Source of the DNA: Ancistrus triradiatus
Lineage: Eukaryota > Chordata > Actinopteri > Siluriformes > Loricariidae
Direction of reading: 5' to 3'
Assembly: GCA_025084515.1 (NCBI GenBank)
Contig: JAJAGP010000082.1
Coordinates: forward strand, 248,001-312,000
Length of the DNA stretch: 64,000 nt
Shown here: positions 44,645 through 54,979 of the stretch, one piece after another
How positions within the stretch are numbered: the first letter of the stretch is position 1
Layout: each line of letters begins with the position of its first letter
Translations under genes and position numbers: made by a program
The notes under the pieces: model-generated
The model's input: only the letters and a program-made list of their open reading frames with translations
Database searches by the model: none
Told to the model about the DNA's origin: nothing

Positions 44645-45265
44645 CAAATGTCTGTAAGCACTTATAAGTAGCTCTGGAAAACAGAACCTGATCAGTGCTG
44701 TGACTGTAAATAATGCACGTAATATAAACAGCGTAATGGGAATATAATCCCCATGTCTCTGCTTGTCTGTGGCATCCAGGCCTTTCTTGGTAGAAGGAGG
44801 TCAGACAGTGAGAGTACAGTGAGGAGTGTGATTCCTGTGTGGCCCCGTGCCAAAGGTCTTCTGTCTCACTGGCCTGCATCCTGTCTGGCTAAAGATAGTC
44901 TAACACTACATACTGCTGGACCTTTCAGGCTTCTGCTTAATCATCGGTTACTAATCTGACCAAGCTCTTGCACATCCTCAAGCTGCTGTATCTTTTTGTC
45001 CTCTTGATAGTTGATTCAGCCAGTTATTATATGCCCGAGCCTCAATGACTGTACGTGGTCTAGAGTGACAGAGCGAGAGAACTGAGTGCAAGGCTGGATG
45101 AGTCACTAATACCAAGGGTAGAGCAACAGTTGCTCAATTATTTAGATGGCAGAATAGGAATTGACACCGGTTAATTGAAGCACTGCCTCGCCATTCTGCT
45201 CAAGGTTCTCCTCTGAGTTTTTGATGAATTTGAATTGCACCATAGATTGTTTGGTGAAAGAGCAT
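44645..45265. other. Unassigned intronic sequence
   Basis: Nothing was recognised beyond a possible repeat B trace (CAAGGTTCTCCTCTGAGTTT) at about 45202. Confidence 0.3.
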
Positions 45266-45269
45266 TCAC

Positions 45270-45750
45270 CCAGCTGATTTATTCACACCAACCTGCTTGC
45301 CTATTGTAGATTCACTCTTCCCAGGTTGGTGCAGGTCTACAATTTTCTTCCTGGTGTCCTTCGACAGCTCTTTGGTCTTGGTCATGGTTGAGTTTGGAGT
45401 CTGACTGTTTGAGGCTGTGGACAGGTGTCTTTTATACAGATAACGAGGTCAAACAGGTGCCATTAATACAGGTAACGAGTGGAGGACAGAAGAGCTTCTT
45501 AAAGAGGAAGCTACAGGTCTGTGAGAGCTAGAAATCTTGCTTGTTTGTGGATGACCAAATATTTATTTTCCACCATGATTTACAATTAAATTCTTTAAAA
45601 ATCCTACAATGTGATTTCCTGGATTTTTTTTCTCATTTTGTCTCTCATAGTTGAAGTGTACCTATGATGAAAATTACAGACCTCTCTCATCTTTCTAAGT
45701 AGGAGAACTTGCACAATCAGTGGCTGACTAAATACTTTTTTGCCCCACTG
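45270..45750 (-). mobile_element. Tc1-B element, copy 3, 5' third only
   Basis: On the minus strand it comprises the right inverted end (TACTTTTTTGCCCCACTG, followed by TA), the leader, the transposase start region (AAAGAGCTGTCGAAGGACAC) and about 50 codons of the DNA-binding domain. It stops abruptly at CAGCTGATTTATTCACACC. Confidence 0.85.
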
Positions 45751-45754
45751 TATT

Positions 45755-45895
45755 ACAGGTGTGCACCATGTAACGATTGCGTTATGTTCTGTGAAACAGG
45801 GCGTTGACTATAGTGGACGTTGACCAGACATGACCATCGTTTTATTGTCTTTTTATGCTGCTGTAATGTAAATGTAAATAATAAGATAAGATAGC
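45755..45895. repeat. Unnamed repeat F, fragment
   Basis: GTGCACCATGTAACGATTGC, TTATGTTCTGTGAAACAG, GACGTTGACCAGACAT and CTTTTTATGCTGCTGTAA recur at 58010-58110, and part recurs at 27563. The class is unknown. Confidence 0.4.
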
Positions 45896-45899
45896 CTTT

Positions 45900-46830
45900 T
45901 ATTATCCCACAGGGGGAAATTTGTAGTATTACAGCAGCTTCCAAGAATACAAAAATTAGAAAAATAAAGATAAAGATATTTTCACAAGAAATCTGCATGC
46001 AATCAATACTTAAATCAATACTTAAATGAGTCAGAGATACCACTGAAAACATGAGTGGGAATCTATCATCTGCACTGCATCCGAATCCTAATCTGTTATA
46101 CATATCACTCCCTCCAGGAAATGCACAAGATCAGGACCCTGTGCTATCTGACTTTCAGTGTCCTCTTTGCGGTACTTCCTTTTGAGGTGCTTGAACAGGT
46201 TCTTCGCGTTACCGCCTGAAATGCTGATCCTATATTTGCCTTTTTTACAAACAGTGACATTTGTGTTGTGTAAAATCCATCTGTCGTGATATTGCGTTAC
46301 CAACAAATAAATTACATGCTTACCTGCGTACTGTGGGCTGTTCTGGTTTAATCGTCGCACTAGTAGTGAAATGTGTTTAGTATGAAAAATTTCACAATCT
46401 CGCTGGTGAGGCAGACCTTGGAGAGATGTTCATCGTTACGATCTGAGATCATCATATCACCCACTCCTACATGAAGTATTATTTATTGTGCAAAAGTCTT
46501 AGGCCACTATTAGATTTGTTGTTTTAGAAATGGTATGATGACCATATGTAACATTTTGTCAATGACTGGACCTATAAATTTCAAACTTTTACTGTTGTAT
46601 GTCACTCTGTAATCTTCTTTTCCACTGATCTTTCTTTCCAATCTTTGAGAGCTTTAGCATATTTTAGCCTTTTCACCCTGTTCCTTCCATATAGACCATT
46701 CCTGATTAAGCTTCTTCAGACTATATAAGGGTCAACTTGGCATCCCGATGAAGCTGCAAGATGCCTCTGTTATAGATGCTGCTAAATACTAACAACTGTA
46801 GCCTATAGAAGCTGTTCTTTTCAGGTTTTT
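45900..46830. other. Mostly unassigned sequence
   Basis: The block TTTTATTATCCCACAGGGGG near 45897 is a common teleost repeat ending. TTGTGCAAAAGTCTTAGGCC near 46487 is one end of MITE Q. No gene was seen. Confidence 0.35.
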
Positions 46831-46833
46831 AAT

Positions 46834-47005
46834 ACATTACATTTACAGCATTTAGCAGATGCCCTTATCCAGAGCGACTTACAACTGATACAGTCTTACA
46901 GTCCAAGCAATTGTGGGTTAAGGGCCTTGCTCAAGGACCCTACAGTGGCAGTTTGGCAGAGGTGGTCCATAGTCCAGTATCTTAACCGCTTGGCTACCAC
47001 AGCCC
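46834..47005 (-). mobile_element. tRNA-derived SINE, copy 12, B-box lost
   Basis: The reverse strand has the GGCTGTGGTAGCCAAGCGG head, the CCACTGTAGGGTCCTTGAGC body and the GTCGCTCTGGATAAGGGCA tail. The GGTTCAAATCC region is deleted. It lies about 300 bp upstream of the cask exon, in antisense orientation. Confidence 0.85.
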
Positions 47006-47264
47006 CATAATACATATTTCCTGTATTTTCTGGTTGCATTCTAATAAGGACACTGAAAAAAAATTAGATGTGGTCAGTATACCATCGCTAAAACAATGGA
47101 ATATCTAATCTAATAGTGGACTTTTGTACATTACTGTATATATTAATTATCTACTGTGTAACAGCTTTCATTTGATTTGCTAATTTGCCGCAGTAACTCC
47201 TGTCCCCTTCTTCGGGGTCCACTGCTGTCAGTGTTGCAAAATGGGAAGACAATAAGAAATGGCG

Positions 47265-47298
47265 CTAATAATCATGTGTATGTGTGTGTGTGTTACAG
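47265..47298 (+). promoter_or_regulatory. cask exon 2 splice acceptor with UG-repeat tract
   Basis: The branch-point-like CTAAT (A at 47268) is followed by ATCATGTGTATG, then a TG repeat and TTACAG. The usual pyrimidine run is replaced by alternating TG. UG repeats next to acceptors are known binding sites for TDP-43 and CELF proteins in vertebrates, so regulated or inefficient inclusion is possible. The effect itself is inference. Confidence 0.7.
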
Positions 47299-47411
47299 GG
47301 GTCCGTTTAGTGTGGTGAGAAGATGCATCAACAGAGACACAGGCCAGCAGTTTGCAGTCAAGATTGTAGATGTGGCCAAGTTTACGTCCAGCCCTGGCCT
47401 CAGCACAGAAG
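47299..47411 (+). CDS. cask: cask exon 2 (CaM-kinase-like domain, N-lobe)
   Basis: This is an internal coding exon of 113 bp. It encodes 37 complete codons, starting GPFSVVRRCIN and ending SSPGLSTE, with one leftover base at each end (incoming AA|G, outgoing G|A). The peptide matches the start of the kinase-like domain of vertebrate CASK, a synaptic and junctional MAGUK scaffold, nearly residue for residue; human has Glu where this reads Asp in INRDTGQQF. It carries the second half of the glycine-rich loop (GPFSVV) and the beta-3 lysine in FAVKIVDV, the ATP-anchoring residue. It is bounded by TTACAG before and GTAAGA after, which is a strong donor. A branch-point-like CTAAT lies at 47265-47269, about 30 nt upstream, with no intervening AG. 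The length is not a multiple of three, so skipping would shift the frame. Fish may have two cask paralogues; which one this is cannot be told from a single exon. Confidence 0.93.
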
Positions 47412-48855
47412 GTAAGACCCGTGTTCTGTTCTCTTAATATATCCCAGAACTAACATCCAAAATAAAGAATAAAAAGAATCTGATCCCCATATTCTCAGCA
47501 GCATAACCCACCAAAATACAGGTTTTATTTTACAGTAATTAATGGACTAGTTTTGGCTGCGTACCAAACCACATACTATTTGACTGGCTAGTTTAATTAC
47601 TGCTGTTCTGTTCCATTAATTATGAGGTTTAGGATGCAGCCTTTTGTGTATCCAGTCACACCCCACATACTAGTAAGTGTACGAGATTGATTTTACATTA
47701 TACCACAGTTAGTTCCGACCCCGCAATCCCCTCACAGAGACGTCGTTTGCTGGAGTTAAACTCGGCTCTTTCATTAAACCCCATCCGCGGCTGATCGGAG
47801 CTTCGTTCCTCTGACAGGTTTGCTATCTGTAAGTCCAGCTCTAACCCAGAGAAGCTGCTGATGCTCTGTAGCTCTGCCCTTACATTTCTGACTGATCAGA
47901 TTCACATTAAGAGCTTCATCATACAGATTTATAATCACTGATCAAGCAGGATCCTAGACTTTGGTTAGAACACCGGGATCTCACTCCGATTTGCTTCAGT
48001 CAGTAGAATAGTGGATCTTAGTAACAGCCTGCCTTATAAACCCCACCCATTTCATTTGCTGAATGTAAATAAACTTTCTTTTTAATAAATTAAAACTTAC
48101 CAATCGATATATTCGTGTTTATTGTCTGTGTAATAAAGTTATTGGTCATTCTGTTCCTCGACGTTAATGTCTGAAGGGCTTAGCCGCGGGGGAACAATAG
48201 AATGGAGCCATTTCACCTCAGGAAGGCTGATAAACAAATCGTTTTTCTGTCCTCTTTATTTTAAAATCTAACAATATAACAAGATATCGGCACAGGTCTT
48301 CTGATCTTTGGCCTCGTGCCTACGACCGCATCACACCCGTGCCAATATCTCACATTAAAGCCCTCCCTCTCATGTATTATTGCTTTAGTCACCACTTGTA
48401 AACTCTCTCTTTAATTCAGTTTGAGCACAAAAAACACAAAACCTGCCCTGTAGTACGACTGCAGGTTAGCGTCTCGTGACGGTGTTGATTTTTTTGCCGT
48501 ACTTTTTGTGGTGTGTTCACAAATAAACTCGTCTTGGTTACTGCAGGATGGATTTGGTCTGATGACAAATGCGCTCTCTCAGATTTACAAAATCACTTGT
48601 AGATGTTTTTTATGGCACTCAAACACTAACCAGGACATCTTACATTTGATCAGATGCACTTCATAGCTCTCCTCACACATCTCAGGAATTGAGGTTGTTT
48701 ACTCGTGGGGTATGCTCATGTGGTGTGTCCGGTTTAGTTGGGTAAAAATATGTAAAAGTAATGCAAGCCATGGTGGAAGAAAGCAGTTGTGTATTCATGT
48801 CAATGTGTATGAGTAATATATACAATAAATTACATACAAAACTATCTGGACAACA
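47412..48855. other. Unassigned sequence at the start of cask intron 2
   Basis: The donor GTAAGA is followed by about 1.4 kb with no recognised repeat. This is unusually clean for this window and could include conserved intronic sequence. No motif can be named. Confidence 0.4.
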
Positions 48856-48861
48856 TGATGG

Positions 48862-49005
48862 AACTGTGGTGGCCTAGTGGTTAAGGTGAACCAGAAGGTC
48901 CAGGGTTCAAATCCCACCTCAGCCAAAGCTGCCACTGTTGGGTCCTTGAGCAAGGCCCTTAAGCCACCATTGCTTGGATTGTAAGACTGTATCAATTGTA
49001 AATGT

Positions 49006-49006
<1 letters not shown>
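48862..49006 (+). mobile_element. tRNA-derived SINE, copy 13, running into a microsatellite
   Basis: The head (TGGTGGCCTAGTGGTTAAGG), B-box GGTTCAAATCC and body are present. The CGCTCTGGATAAGG tail is missing, and the sequence passes from TCAATTGTAAATGTAA directly into (GT)n. A short block of the A-box region (about 15 bp) is deleted. Confidence 0.82.

Positions 49007-49049
<43 letters not shown>
49007..49049. repeat. (GT)n microsatellite, about 21 units
   Basis: An uninterrupted GT array starting at the 3' end of a SINE. The SINE tail is a plausible seed. Confidence 0.95.
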
Positions 49050-49051
<2 letters not shown>

Positions 49052-49270
49052 CTTGTCTTGCTACTTGAGTCCTTGGAGGGAATTTTTTTTTCCCGGTCCT
49101 CACTGCTTTGCTTGCTTTTTTAGAAAAATGGCAGCTTTTATTTGGAAAAACCAAAAGACTTGCTTTAGGCTTCTGAGGTTAATGTTAGGTGTAGGTGTAG
49201 TATTAATTAGCTGCAGTAGTCCTTCACTGTCATTCATGTCAATGGAAAGTCCTGACAAAGAGCAAGAAAA

Positions 49271-49273
<3 letters not shown>

Positions 49274-49318
<45 letters not shown>
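49274..49318. repeat. (GT)n microsatellite, about 22 units
   Basis: A second pure GT array 225 bp downstream of the first, ending GTGTGAGG. Confidence 0.95.
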
Positions 49319-49319
<1 letters not shown>

Positions 49320-49321
<2 letters not shown>

Positions 49322-49605
49322 CGACAGAATGGTGGTGCATGATGGCTCTGTACTGTAATACACGCCTGTGTTTGACCTTGAGACTGTATCAGAGCTGTAA
49401 CTGATGATCTCTTTATCACTGCTGATCCTCATCAGCCACTGACTCTCTAATAGGGTTAGGTGGCCTCGGCTCAGTCCTTCTGTGCCCTGATGCTCGGCAG
49501 AACTTAAACAATTCAAAGCAGCAAACAGTTATCGAACACTTTGTGGAGACTCTGAAACGCAGTGTATGTTTGAGAAAATGAGGAATTTGATTATGTATTT
49601 TTTAG
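49320..49605. other. Unassigned intronic sequence
   Basis: No feature was recognised between the microsatellite and MITE M. Confidence 0.35.
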
Positions 49606-49611
49606 AGTTTG

Positions 49612-49797
49612 AAGTTTAGGTCACATCCTTCAGTGAGACCATTGGCTGGTTGCAAAGAACCTGATTACTGAGTCATGTTAACCTGGAGCTTTCCCATTAT
49701 CTGATTACCCAAGTGCATATAAACCCGTTGATCGGATTCAAAAACAAAATCTGATCTTCTGCAGTTATCTGATTCTTAAGTGCATGTAAGCGCACTC
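49612..49797. mobile_element. MITE family M, right half
   Basis: GGCTGGTTGCAAAG, CTTTCCCATTATCTGATTAC and TTCTGCAGTTATCTGATTCT end in AAGTGCATGTAAGCGCACTCA, matching the terminus at 15536-15556. The minisatellite begins about 110 bp further on. Confidence 0.6.
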
Positions 49798-49914
49798 AGT
49801 AATGTTGCTATCCAGATGTGGTACAGATCCACTGGTGCTGCACTCCTTTATAGAGCTTATACAGACACCTGGTCATGCACTGCTCTAAAGAACAAAGTGC
49901 AGATCGTTCTTACA

Positions 49915-50900
49915 TTCCTGTACAGATTTGGGACAGGTGTCTGGTCCTGCGCTTCTGTACAGATGTGGGACATTTGTCTGGTCCTGTGCTTCTGTACACG
50001 TGGGACAGGAGGCTGGTCCTGCGCTCCTTTACAGATGTGGGATGGGCGGCTGGTCCTGTGCTCCTGTACAGATGTGGAACAGGCTTCTGCTCCTGTACAG
50101 ATGTGGGACGGGCGTCTGGTCCTGCTCTCCTGGCCAGATGTGGGACGGGCGTCTGGTCATGCACTCCTGTACAGATGTAGGACAGGTTTCTGGTCCTGTA
50201 CAGATGTGGGACAGGTTTCTGGTCCTGTACAGATGTGGGACAGGTTTCTGGTCCTGTACAGATGTGGGACAGGCTTCTGGTCCTGTACAGATGTGGGATG
50301 GGTGTCTGGTCCTGTACAGATGTGGGACAAGCGTCTGGTCCTGCGCTCCTGTACAGATGTGGATCAGGTTTCTGGTCCTGTACAGATGTGGGACGGGTGT
50401 CTGGTCCTGCTCTCCTGTACAGATGTGGGACGGGCGTCTGGTCCTGTACAGATGTGGCACGGGCGTCTGGTCCTGCGCTCCTGTACAGATGTGGGACGAG
50501 CGTCTGGTCCTGCGCTCCTGTACAGATGTGGGACGGGCGTCTGGTCCTGTACAGATGTGGGACGGGCGTCTGGTCCTGTCCAGATGTGGGACGGGCGTCT
50601 GGTCCTGTCCAGATGTGGGACGGGCGTCTGGTCCTGTCCAGATGTGGGACGGGCATCTGGTCCTGTACAGATGTGGGACAGGCATCTGGTCCTGTACAGA
50701 TGTGGGACGGGCTTCTCGTCCTGCTCTCCTGTACAGATGTGGGACGGGCGTCAGGTCCTGTACAGATGTGGGGCAGGCTTCTGGTCCTGCGCTCCTGTAC
50801 ATTTGTGGGACGGGCGTCTGGTCCTGCTCTCCTGTACAGATGTGGGACGGGCGTCTGGTCCTGTACATATGTGGAACTGCCATCTGGTCCTGCGCTCCTG
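49915..50900. repeat. Minisatellite, about 30 units of 29/37 bp, open in most frames
   Basis: The short unit is CTGGTCCTGTACAGATGTGG plus GACGGGCGT (29 bp). The long unit carries an extra 8 bp around GCGCTC or CTCTC (37 bp). Units differ at a few positions, such as GACAGGTTT, GACGGGCGT and GGCAT, and related variants cluster: three TTT-type units near 50180-50260 and three CCAG-type units near 50575-50645. Neither length is a multiple of three, so each reading frame cycles through all three phases of the unit. None of these makes a stop. The result is long frames on both strands (up to 426 codons) made of MWDGRLVL, YRCGTGVWSC and TDVGRASGPVQ blocks, with no splice or start evidence. Confidence 0.95.
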
Positions 50901-50909
50901 GGTAAAACA

Positions 50910-51430
50910 CACTTATGAAAGACACTTAGCTAAGCGCTCCTCACTGGCATGTGATGTCTTTTCTAATAGTTCTGAAGTACGTGTGAGCTGGCATGCTCTT
51001 GCTATCTGCTTGAGTAACGAGCTGGTTATGAAGGGGATCTCCCACTGGTGTGCGGCGTGACTGTCTCAAACACAGCCGAGTAAATAAATTTGTCAGTGTG
51101 AAGACTTGGATAAAAGGGTGTTAATGAGGCAGAGTCATGACGAAGGCTGGAGTGAAGAGCTGAGGAAAAGGCATGTGGAGCGACTAATCCGAACGGAGGC
51201 TTGTGGGAGCAGAATAGAGGAGACGGCAAACTGAAGCTGACAGCGTAGCCGTGCAAAGTCTGGACAAAATAATGGCTCCCAGCTGAGACGAATGCAAGAG
51301 AGCAGCATGACTGATTAGGACCGATTTAACGCATTTCTACCAATGAGAATCGCGTTCCATCTTCCTGTAGGCATAATCATATCTCCATTAACCCCATTTA
51401 AGAAGTTAGACTTCATTGTTTTGTATTAAT
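50910..51430. other. Unassigned intronic sequence
   Basis: Nothing was recognised. Confidence 0.35.
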
Positions 51431-51436
51431 CTTATG

Positions 51437-51609
51437 GTGCGGTCTTTTCTTCTCGGGTAACGCCGTTGCCTCACAGCAAGAGGGTCCTTGGTTCGATCCC
51501 AGGATGGAGCGGGTTATGTCCTCTTTGTGTGGAGAGTCTGCATGTCCTCCCTGTGTCTGCATGGGTTTACTCTGGTTTCTTCCCTCATGCATTTGGTTAA
51601 TTGATTAAT
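51437..51609 (+). repeat. Repeat G, head part, interrupted
   Basis: GTAACGCCGTTGCCTCACAG, a B-box-like GGTTCGATCCCAGG and GTGTGGAGAGTCTGCATGTC are followed by GGTTAATTGATTA. It parallels 60380-60550. The matching tail (GATAGCGACGTTAAA) is found only at 52111, beyond a Tc1-like fragment. Confidence 0.7.
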
Positions 51610-51619
51610 TTATATATAT

Positions 51620-51701
<82 letters not shown>

Positions 51702-51709
51702 TATATATA
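51610..51709. repeat. (TA)n microsatellite, about 100 bp
   Basis: A TA array with a few CA interruptions near 51621-51633. It lies at the junction between repeat G and a Tc1-like fragment, where a TA target would be expected. Confidence 0.95.
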
Positions 51710-51711
51710 AA

Positions 51712-52092
51712 TACAGTGCCCAGCCCAGCCCAAAAAAAAGGTCACCACGTGGATTTTGTTAAACAACCATGTCGAAACTACATCCTGTGGTCATGGAAAA
51801 GATGTTCATCTGTTTCAGAAGGCTCAAATTGTGAGAGAGTAGTTCAGGGAGCGTGAGCCATCATTATCACACATGGATTTTCCACCACAGAGTCCAGACC
51901 TGAACCTCATTGAGAATCTTTGGGATGTCTTTGCGCAGTGGTCCAAATCTCCCATCATCAATACAAGATCTTGGGGGGGGAAATTAATGCAACTCTGGAC
52001 AGAACTGCTTCTGCAATGTCACAACATTTATTTCTGTCCGGAGTTGCATTCATTTTTCATGTAAAATTGTGTATAGAACCTTGTGAGTCATT
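51712..52092 (+). mobile_element. Fourth Tc1-like family, transposase C-terminal remnant
   Basis: ACAGTGCCCAGCCCAGCCCA looks like an inverted end. The plus-strand frame 51873-52064 reads MDFPPQSPDLNLIENLWDVF, with the catalytic Glu in IENLW. The DNA-binding domain and both catalytic Asp residues are missing. It sits inside repeat G. Confidence 0.75.
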
Positions 52093-52143
52093 AAAAAACC
52101 CTTGATGTTGATAGCGACGTTAAAGAAGCTAGCTAAACAAACT
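52093..52143 (+). repeat. Repeat G, tail part
   Basis: TTGATGTTGATAGCGACGTT, AAAGAAG and CTAAACAAAC match the 3' tail of the complete copy at about 60585-60625. Confidence 0.6.
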
Positions 52144-52149
52144 TTTCCT

Positions 52150-52970
52150 CCCTCTCTTCTCGCTGGTTATAGGATAATAAAGCTCAGCAATGTAGGTTCT
52201 GTGGGTGTAACAATACATCGTGACTCGACACTAAAAAGTGACGATGTGCTTCACGGCTTGGATGATGAGTCCTGTTTATTATGACATCTAATGCAATTGC
52301 ATTTTTGAACACCAGATGGCGGAATATGTCATGCTCCCAGACGCATCTCTTCCGTTGTCAGTGAACTTTGATTTTCAGCTTAAGATATCACTTAGTTATT
52401 TAAAGTAAATGAAACTGCAACAGTAGCACGTTTTGTTTCAGTAGCATTATTTAAGACTCCTACGTTGAGTTTATCATAAACCGAGGAGTTTAATGTATAC
52501 TGTTTTTAAATATTGACAAAAAAAATAAAGAACCCAGATAGAAATGTTGGATTGCTGCAAAACTCGGCATGCAGTTCGGTCTCAGGCAGATATGTAAGTG
52601 ATTGCAGTCGTGGTATGATTAGACACTGGGTCTTGCCACAAGAGGGTGTAAAAGTGCTTCTGGTGTTGCTCTATAAAAAGGCTCTCAGAGGCTACTTTGG
52701 GGATTTTGCAGCAATCCGACATTTCTATCTGGATGCTTTATTTTTTATCAGTGGGTGTGCTATATCTAGCATGGCTTCCCTTAAATATGCTTAAAACACT
52801 TATATCAACCTACAGCTGGGTGAAGTCATTAAGATGAAGCATTATATTGAGTTAAATTCGCTTTGAAATATTGAAAAATGTATTAATAGTGCAACTTTAA
52901 GTCCTTTTAATTGACTGTCATTGAGAACAAATAAAAATCAAACTAGAAGACGTTGGCGTTCACTCCGCTT
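52150..52970. other. Mostly unassigned sequence
   Basis: TTTATCATAAACCGAGGAGTT near 52468 and CCCTTAAATATGCTTAAAACAC near 52778 resemble MITE D interior. No gene was found. Confidence 0.35.
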
Positions 52971-52976
52971 TCTGTG

Positions 52977-52978
52977 TT

Positions 52979-53073
<95 letters not shown>
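52977..53073. repeat. Compound (TA)n(TG)n(TA)n microsatellite
   Basis: TA, then about 40 bp of TG, then TA again. Confidence 0.95.
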
Positions 53074-53075
<2 letters not shown>

Positions 53076-53079
53076 AAGA

Positions 53080-53666
53080 AATTGAACGTGAATTAGTTCA
53101 CATTATGTGTCATGAACGGCAGACATCGCTGTAAATGAACATTGGAATTTGTTTTCCATTGAAAACTGAGTGACATCTGTTTTCTCTTTTGAAATTTTGA
53201 AACGCAACGAGAGAAAGTTCCTCCCTCCTGTATTCTCGCTGGTGCCGCTTAATCATGTATCACCAGACAGAAATGGTTTGACATTGTGTGCGCAATGCAT
53301 TGCGGGCAACGTAGTGTCCGGCTGAGACTAGTTAACATACTGGCTAGTTAATAACATACTGGCTTCCGCACGACGTTACCCGTGATGAATTGCAGCAGAG
53401 CGGGGTAGCCATAGCAACGCCGCGTACACAATTGCAGTGCCATGAGCAAATGCCTACAATGAGCAGTTTCAAAGAATGTATAGTGATTTCTAGCTTGTAG
53501 TGTGAAAAAAGTATTTATTTGAATATCTCACGAAAAAAGTAAAATGAACTGAACTTTGAACTAGTTCAGAATTAAAATTGTGAACTTTGAACGTGAACTG
53601 TTCACTTTGAGCATGTATGAACTGAACTTGAACTAGTTCAGAAAAACTGTGAACTGGCACAACACT
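53080..53666. mobile_element. hAT-like MITE rich in GAAC/GTTC motifs
   Basis: The right end, reverse-complemented, is AGTGTTGTGCCAGTTCACAG, a common fish hAT-like terminus. The subterminal part has many short palindromic motifs (TGAACTAGTTCA, GAACGTGAA). The left part has GAACGTGAATTAGTTCACAT. The left terminus is not clear, and microsatellites lie on both sides. Confidence 0.45.
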
Positions 53667-53715
53667 ATATATATATATATATATGTGTGTGTGTTTATGT
53701 ATGTATGTGTGTGTG

Positions 53716-53749
<34 letters not shown>
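53665..53749. repeat. (TA)n/(TG)n/(GA)n microsatellite
   Basis: TA, TG and TA runs ending in nine or so GA units. Confidence 0.95.
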
Positions 53750-53759
53750 CAGTATATTT

Positions 53760-54850
53760 GGGATTTCAGTATTTTTCGTATCATCTTGAAGTTGAAATTC
53801 TCAGTATCGTAACAACACTTGTCCTTACCCCGTCTCTCTTGTAGGTTTGTATGATATGATGATGCATTTAAAACGCCTCTCATGAAAGACTCAAGACTCT
53901 CAGGTGCATCTCTGCATTTCCTTCAGAGAAAAGCATCTGTTTATCCTTCCTGCAATAAATGGATAAAACGTGAAAGCAGATCACACTGGGGTTTCCTTTC
54001 TCTCTGCTCAGTGGTTAAAGCACTTGGATGCTCTCCTTCTCATTCCCTCTGTTCTTTAGGGTTGAATGAAACTTTCAGGAAAAATTGCCCGCAGCATTTT
54101 TCCTTTTTCGTAGACGTTTTTCTTTCTCTCTGGAGAATATATGATCTAGGGCACATGGAAAATGATTTCAACCTGACTGACGTGTCCTTTAGTTAACCCC
54201 TGTGTTCTTGCATGTTCTGAGCCAGTCGAAGTGAGCTGTCACAGGAATATGATCGACACGGGCACCAACACATTAAACCCAGAAGCATGAGTATTAATGT
54301 GGAGTTTGTCTCACTTTGCTGCTCCAATGGCCTGGGACTCCTGGCTCACACTCCATCTCAAAACTGATGGGGTTCAGGTCAAGGCTCCGAGCAAGCACTG
54401 AGCTTTTCTTCAAAGTTGGCAATTCCTTTATGGAATTTGTTTTAGGAGGGCAGGGTAGAAAGTTGTTGAACTGCCTTGTTGGAGGTGGAAACCCACAAAC
54501 GGGTCACGTTAAGGGTCACTGAGATGTTGGGGGAGTAGGTGTAGGTGGAGAAATGGACTCTGTCCCAAATGCATGTTTAAAGCCATGTGTCCTGTAGGCC
54601 TTTTATTGATGTCAAGAGCAGACTTTGACTAGAGCTTTGCTGTTGTCTACAGCCTGTAAAGTGTAGGGTGTGATTTGGGACTGGACTACAGTAACCTGAA
54701 GGAGGATGCACGCGCCATCTACAGGAGTGGAGATTGTAGTTTACATCCCATTTAAAACCTGTTTTTGTTCCTTCAAAAACATCGATATTTCGAGCTGAAA
54801 ATCATGTAGTATATCATAAAATACATATTGCGATATATTGCTGCACAGCC
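53760..54850. other. Unassigned intronic sequence
   Basis: No repeat or coding domain was recognised. A TCTCTTGTAG acceptor-like site at 53836-53845 is followed by no CASK-like codons. Confidence 0.35.
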
Positions 54851-54852
54851 TT

Positions 54853-54925
54853 AGGTCAGGACCACCACAGATCAGGTACTATTTGGGTGGTGGGTCATTC
54901 TCAGCCCTGCAGTGCCACTGACGTG
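54853..54925 (+). repeat. Fragment of the fold-back element
   Basis: GGTCAGGACCACCACAGATC and AGGTACTATTTGGGTGGTGG, then CTCAGCCCTGCAGTGCCACTGA, match the arm of the element at 40303-41065. Confidence 0.5.
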
Positions 54926-54979
54926 TAGCCAAAGCTTCAGAAATAACTGGATGTGATTTCCCATCGCCATGATCTCTGT

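Noticed and set aside
49780..51060. 426-codon open frame and overlapping sense and antisense frames as a repeat-protein gene
   Set aside because: The frames arise from a stop-free tandem repeat whose unit length is not a multiple of three. Several frames are equally open on both strands, and the frame begins in MITE sequence with no gene context.
53836..53900. A possible next cask exon after a TCTCTTGTAG acceptor-like site
   Set aside because: The following codons (GLYDMMMHL) do not resemble the expected exon 3 residues, and no donor with matching phase was seen.
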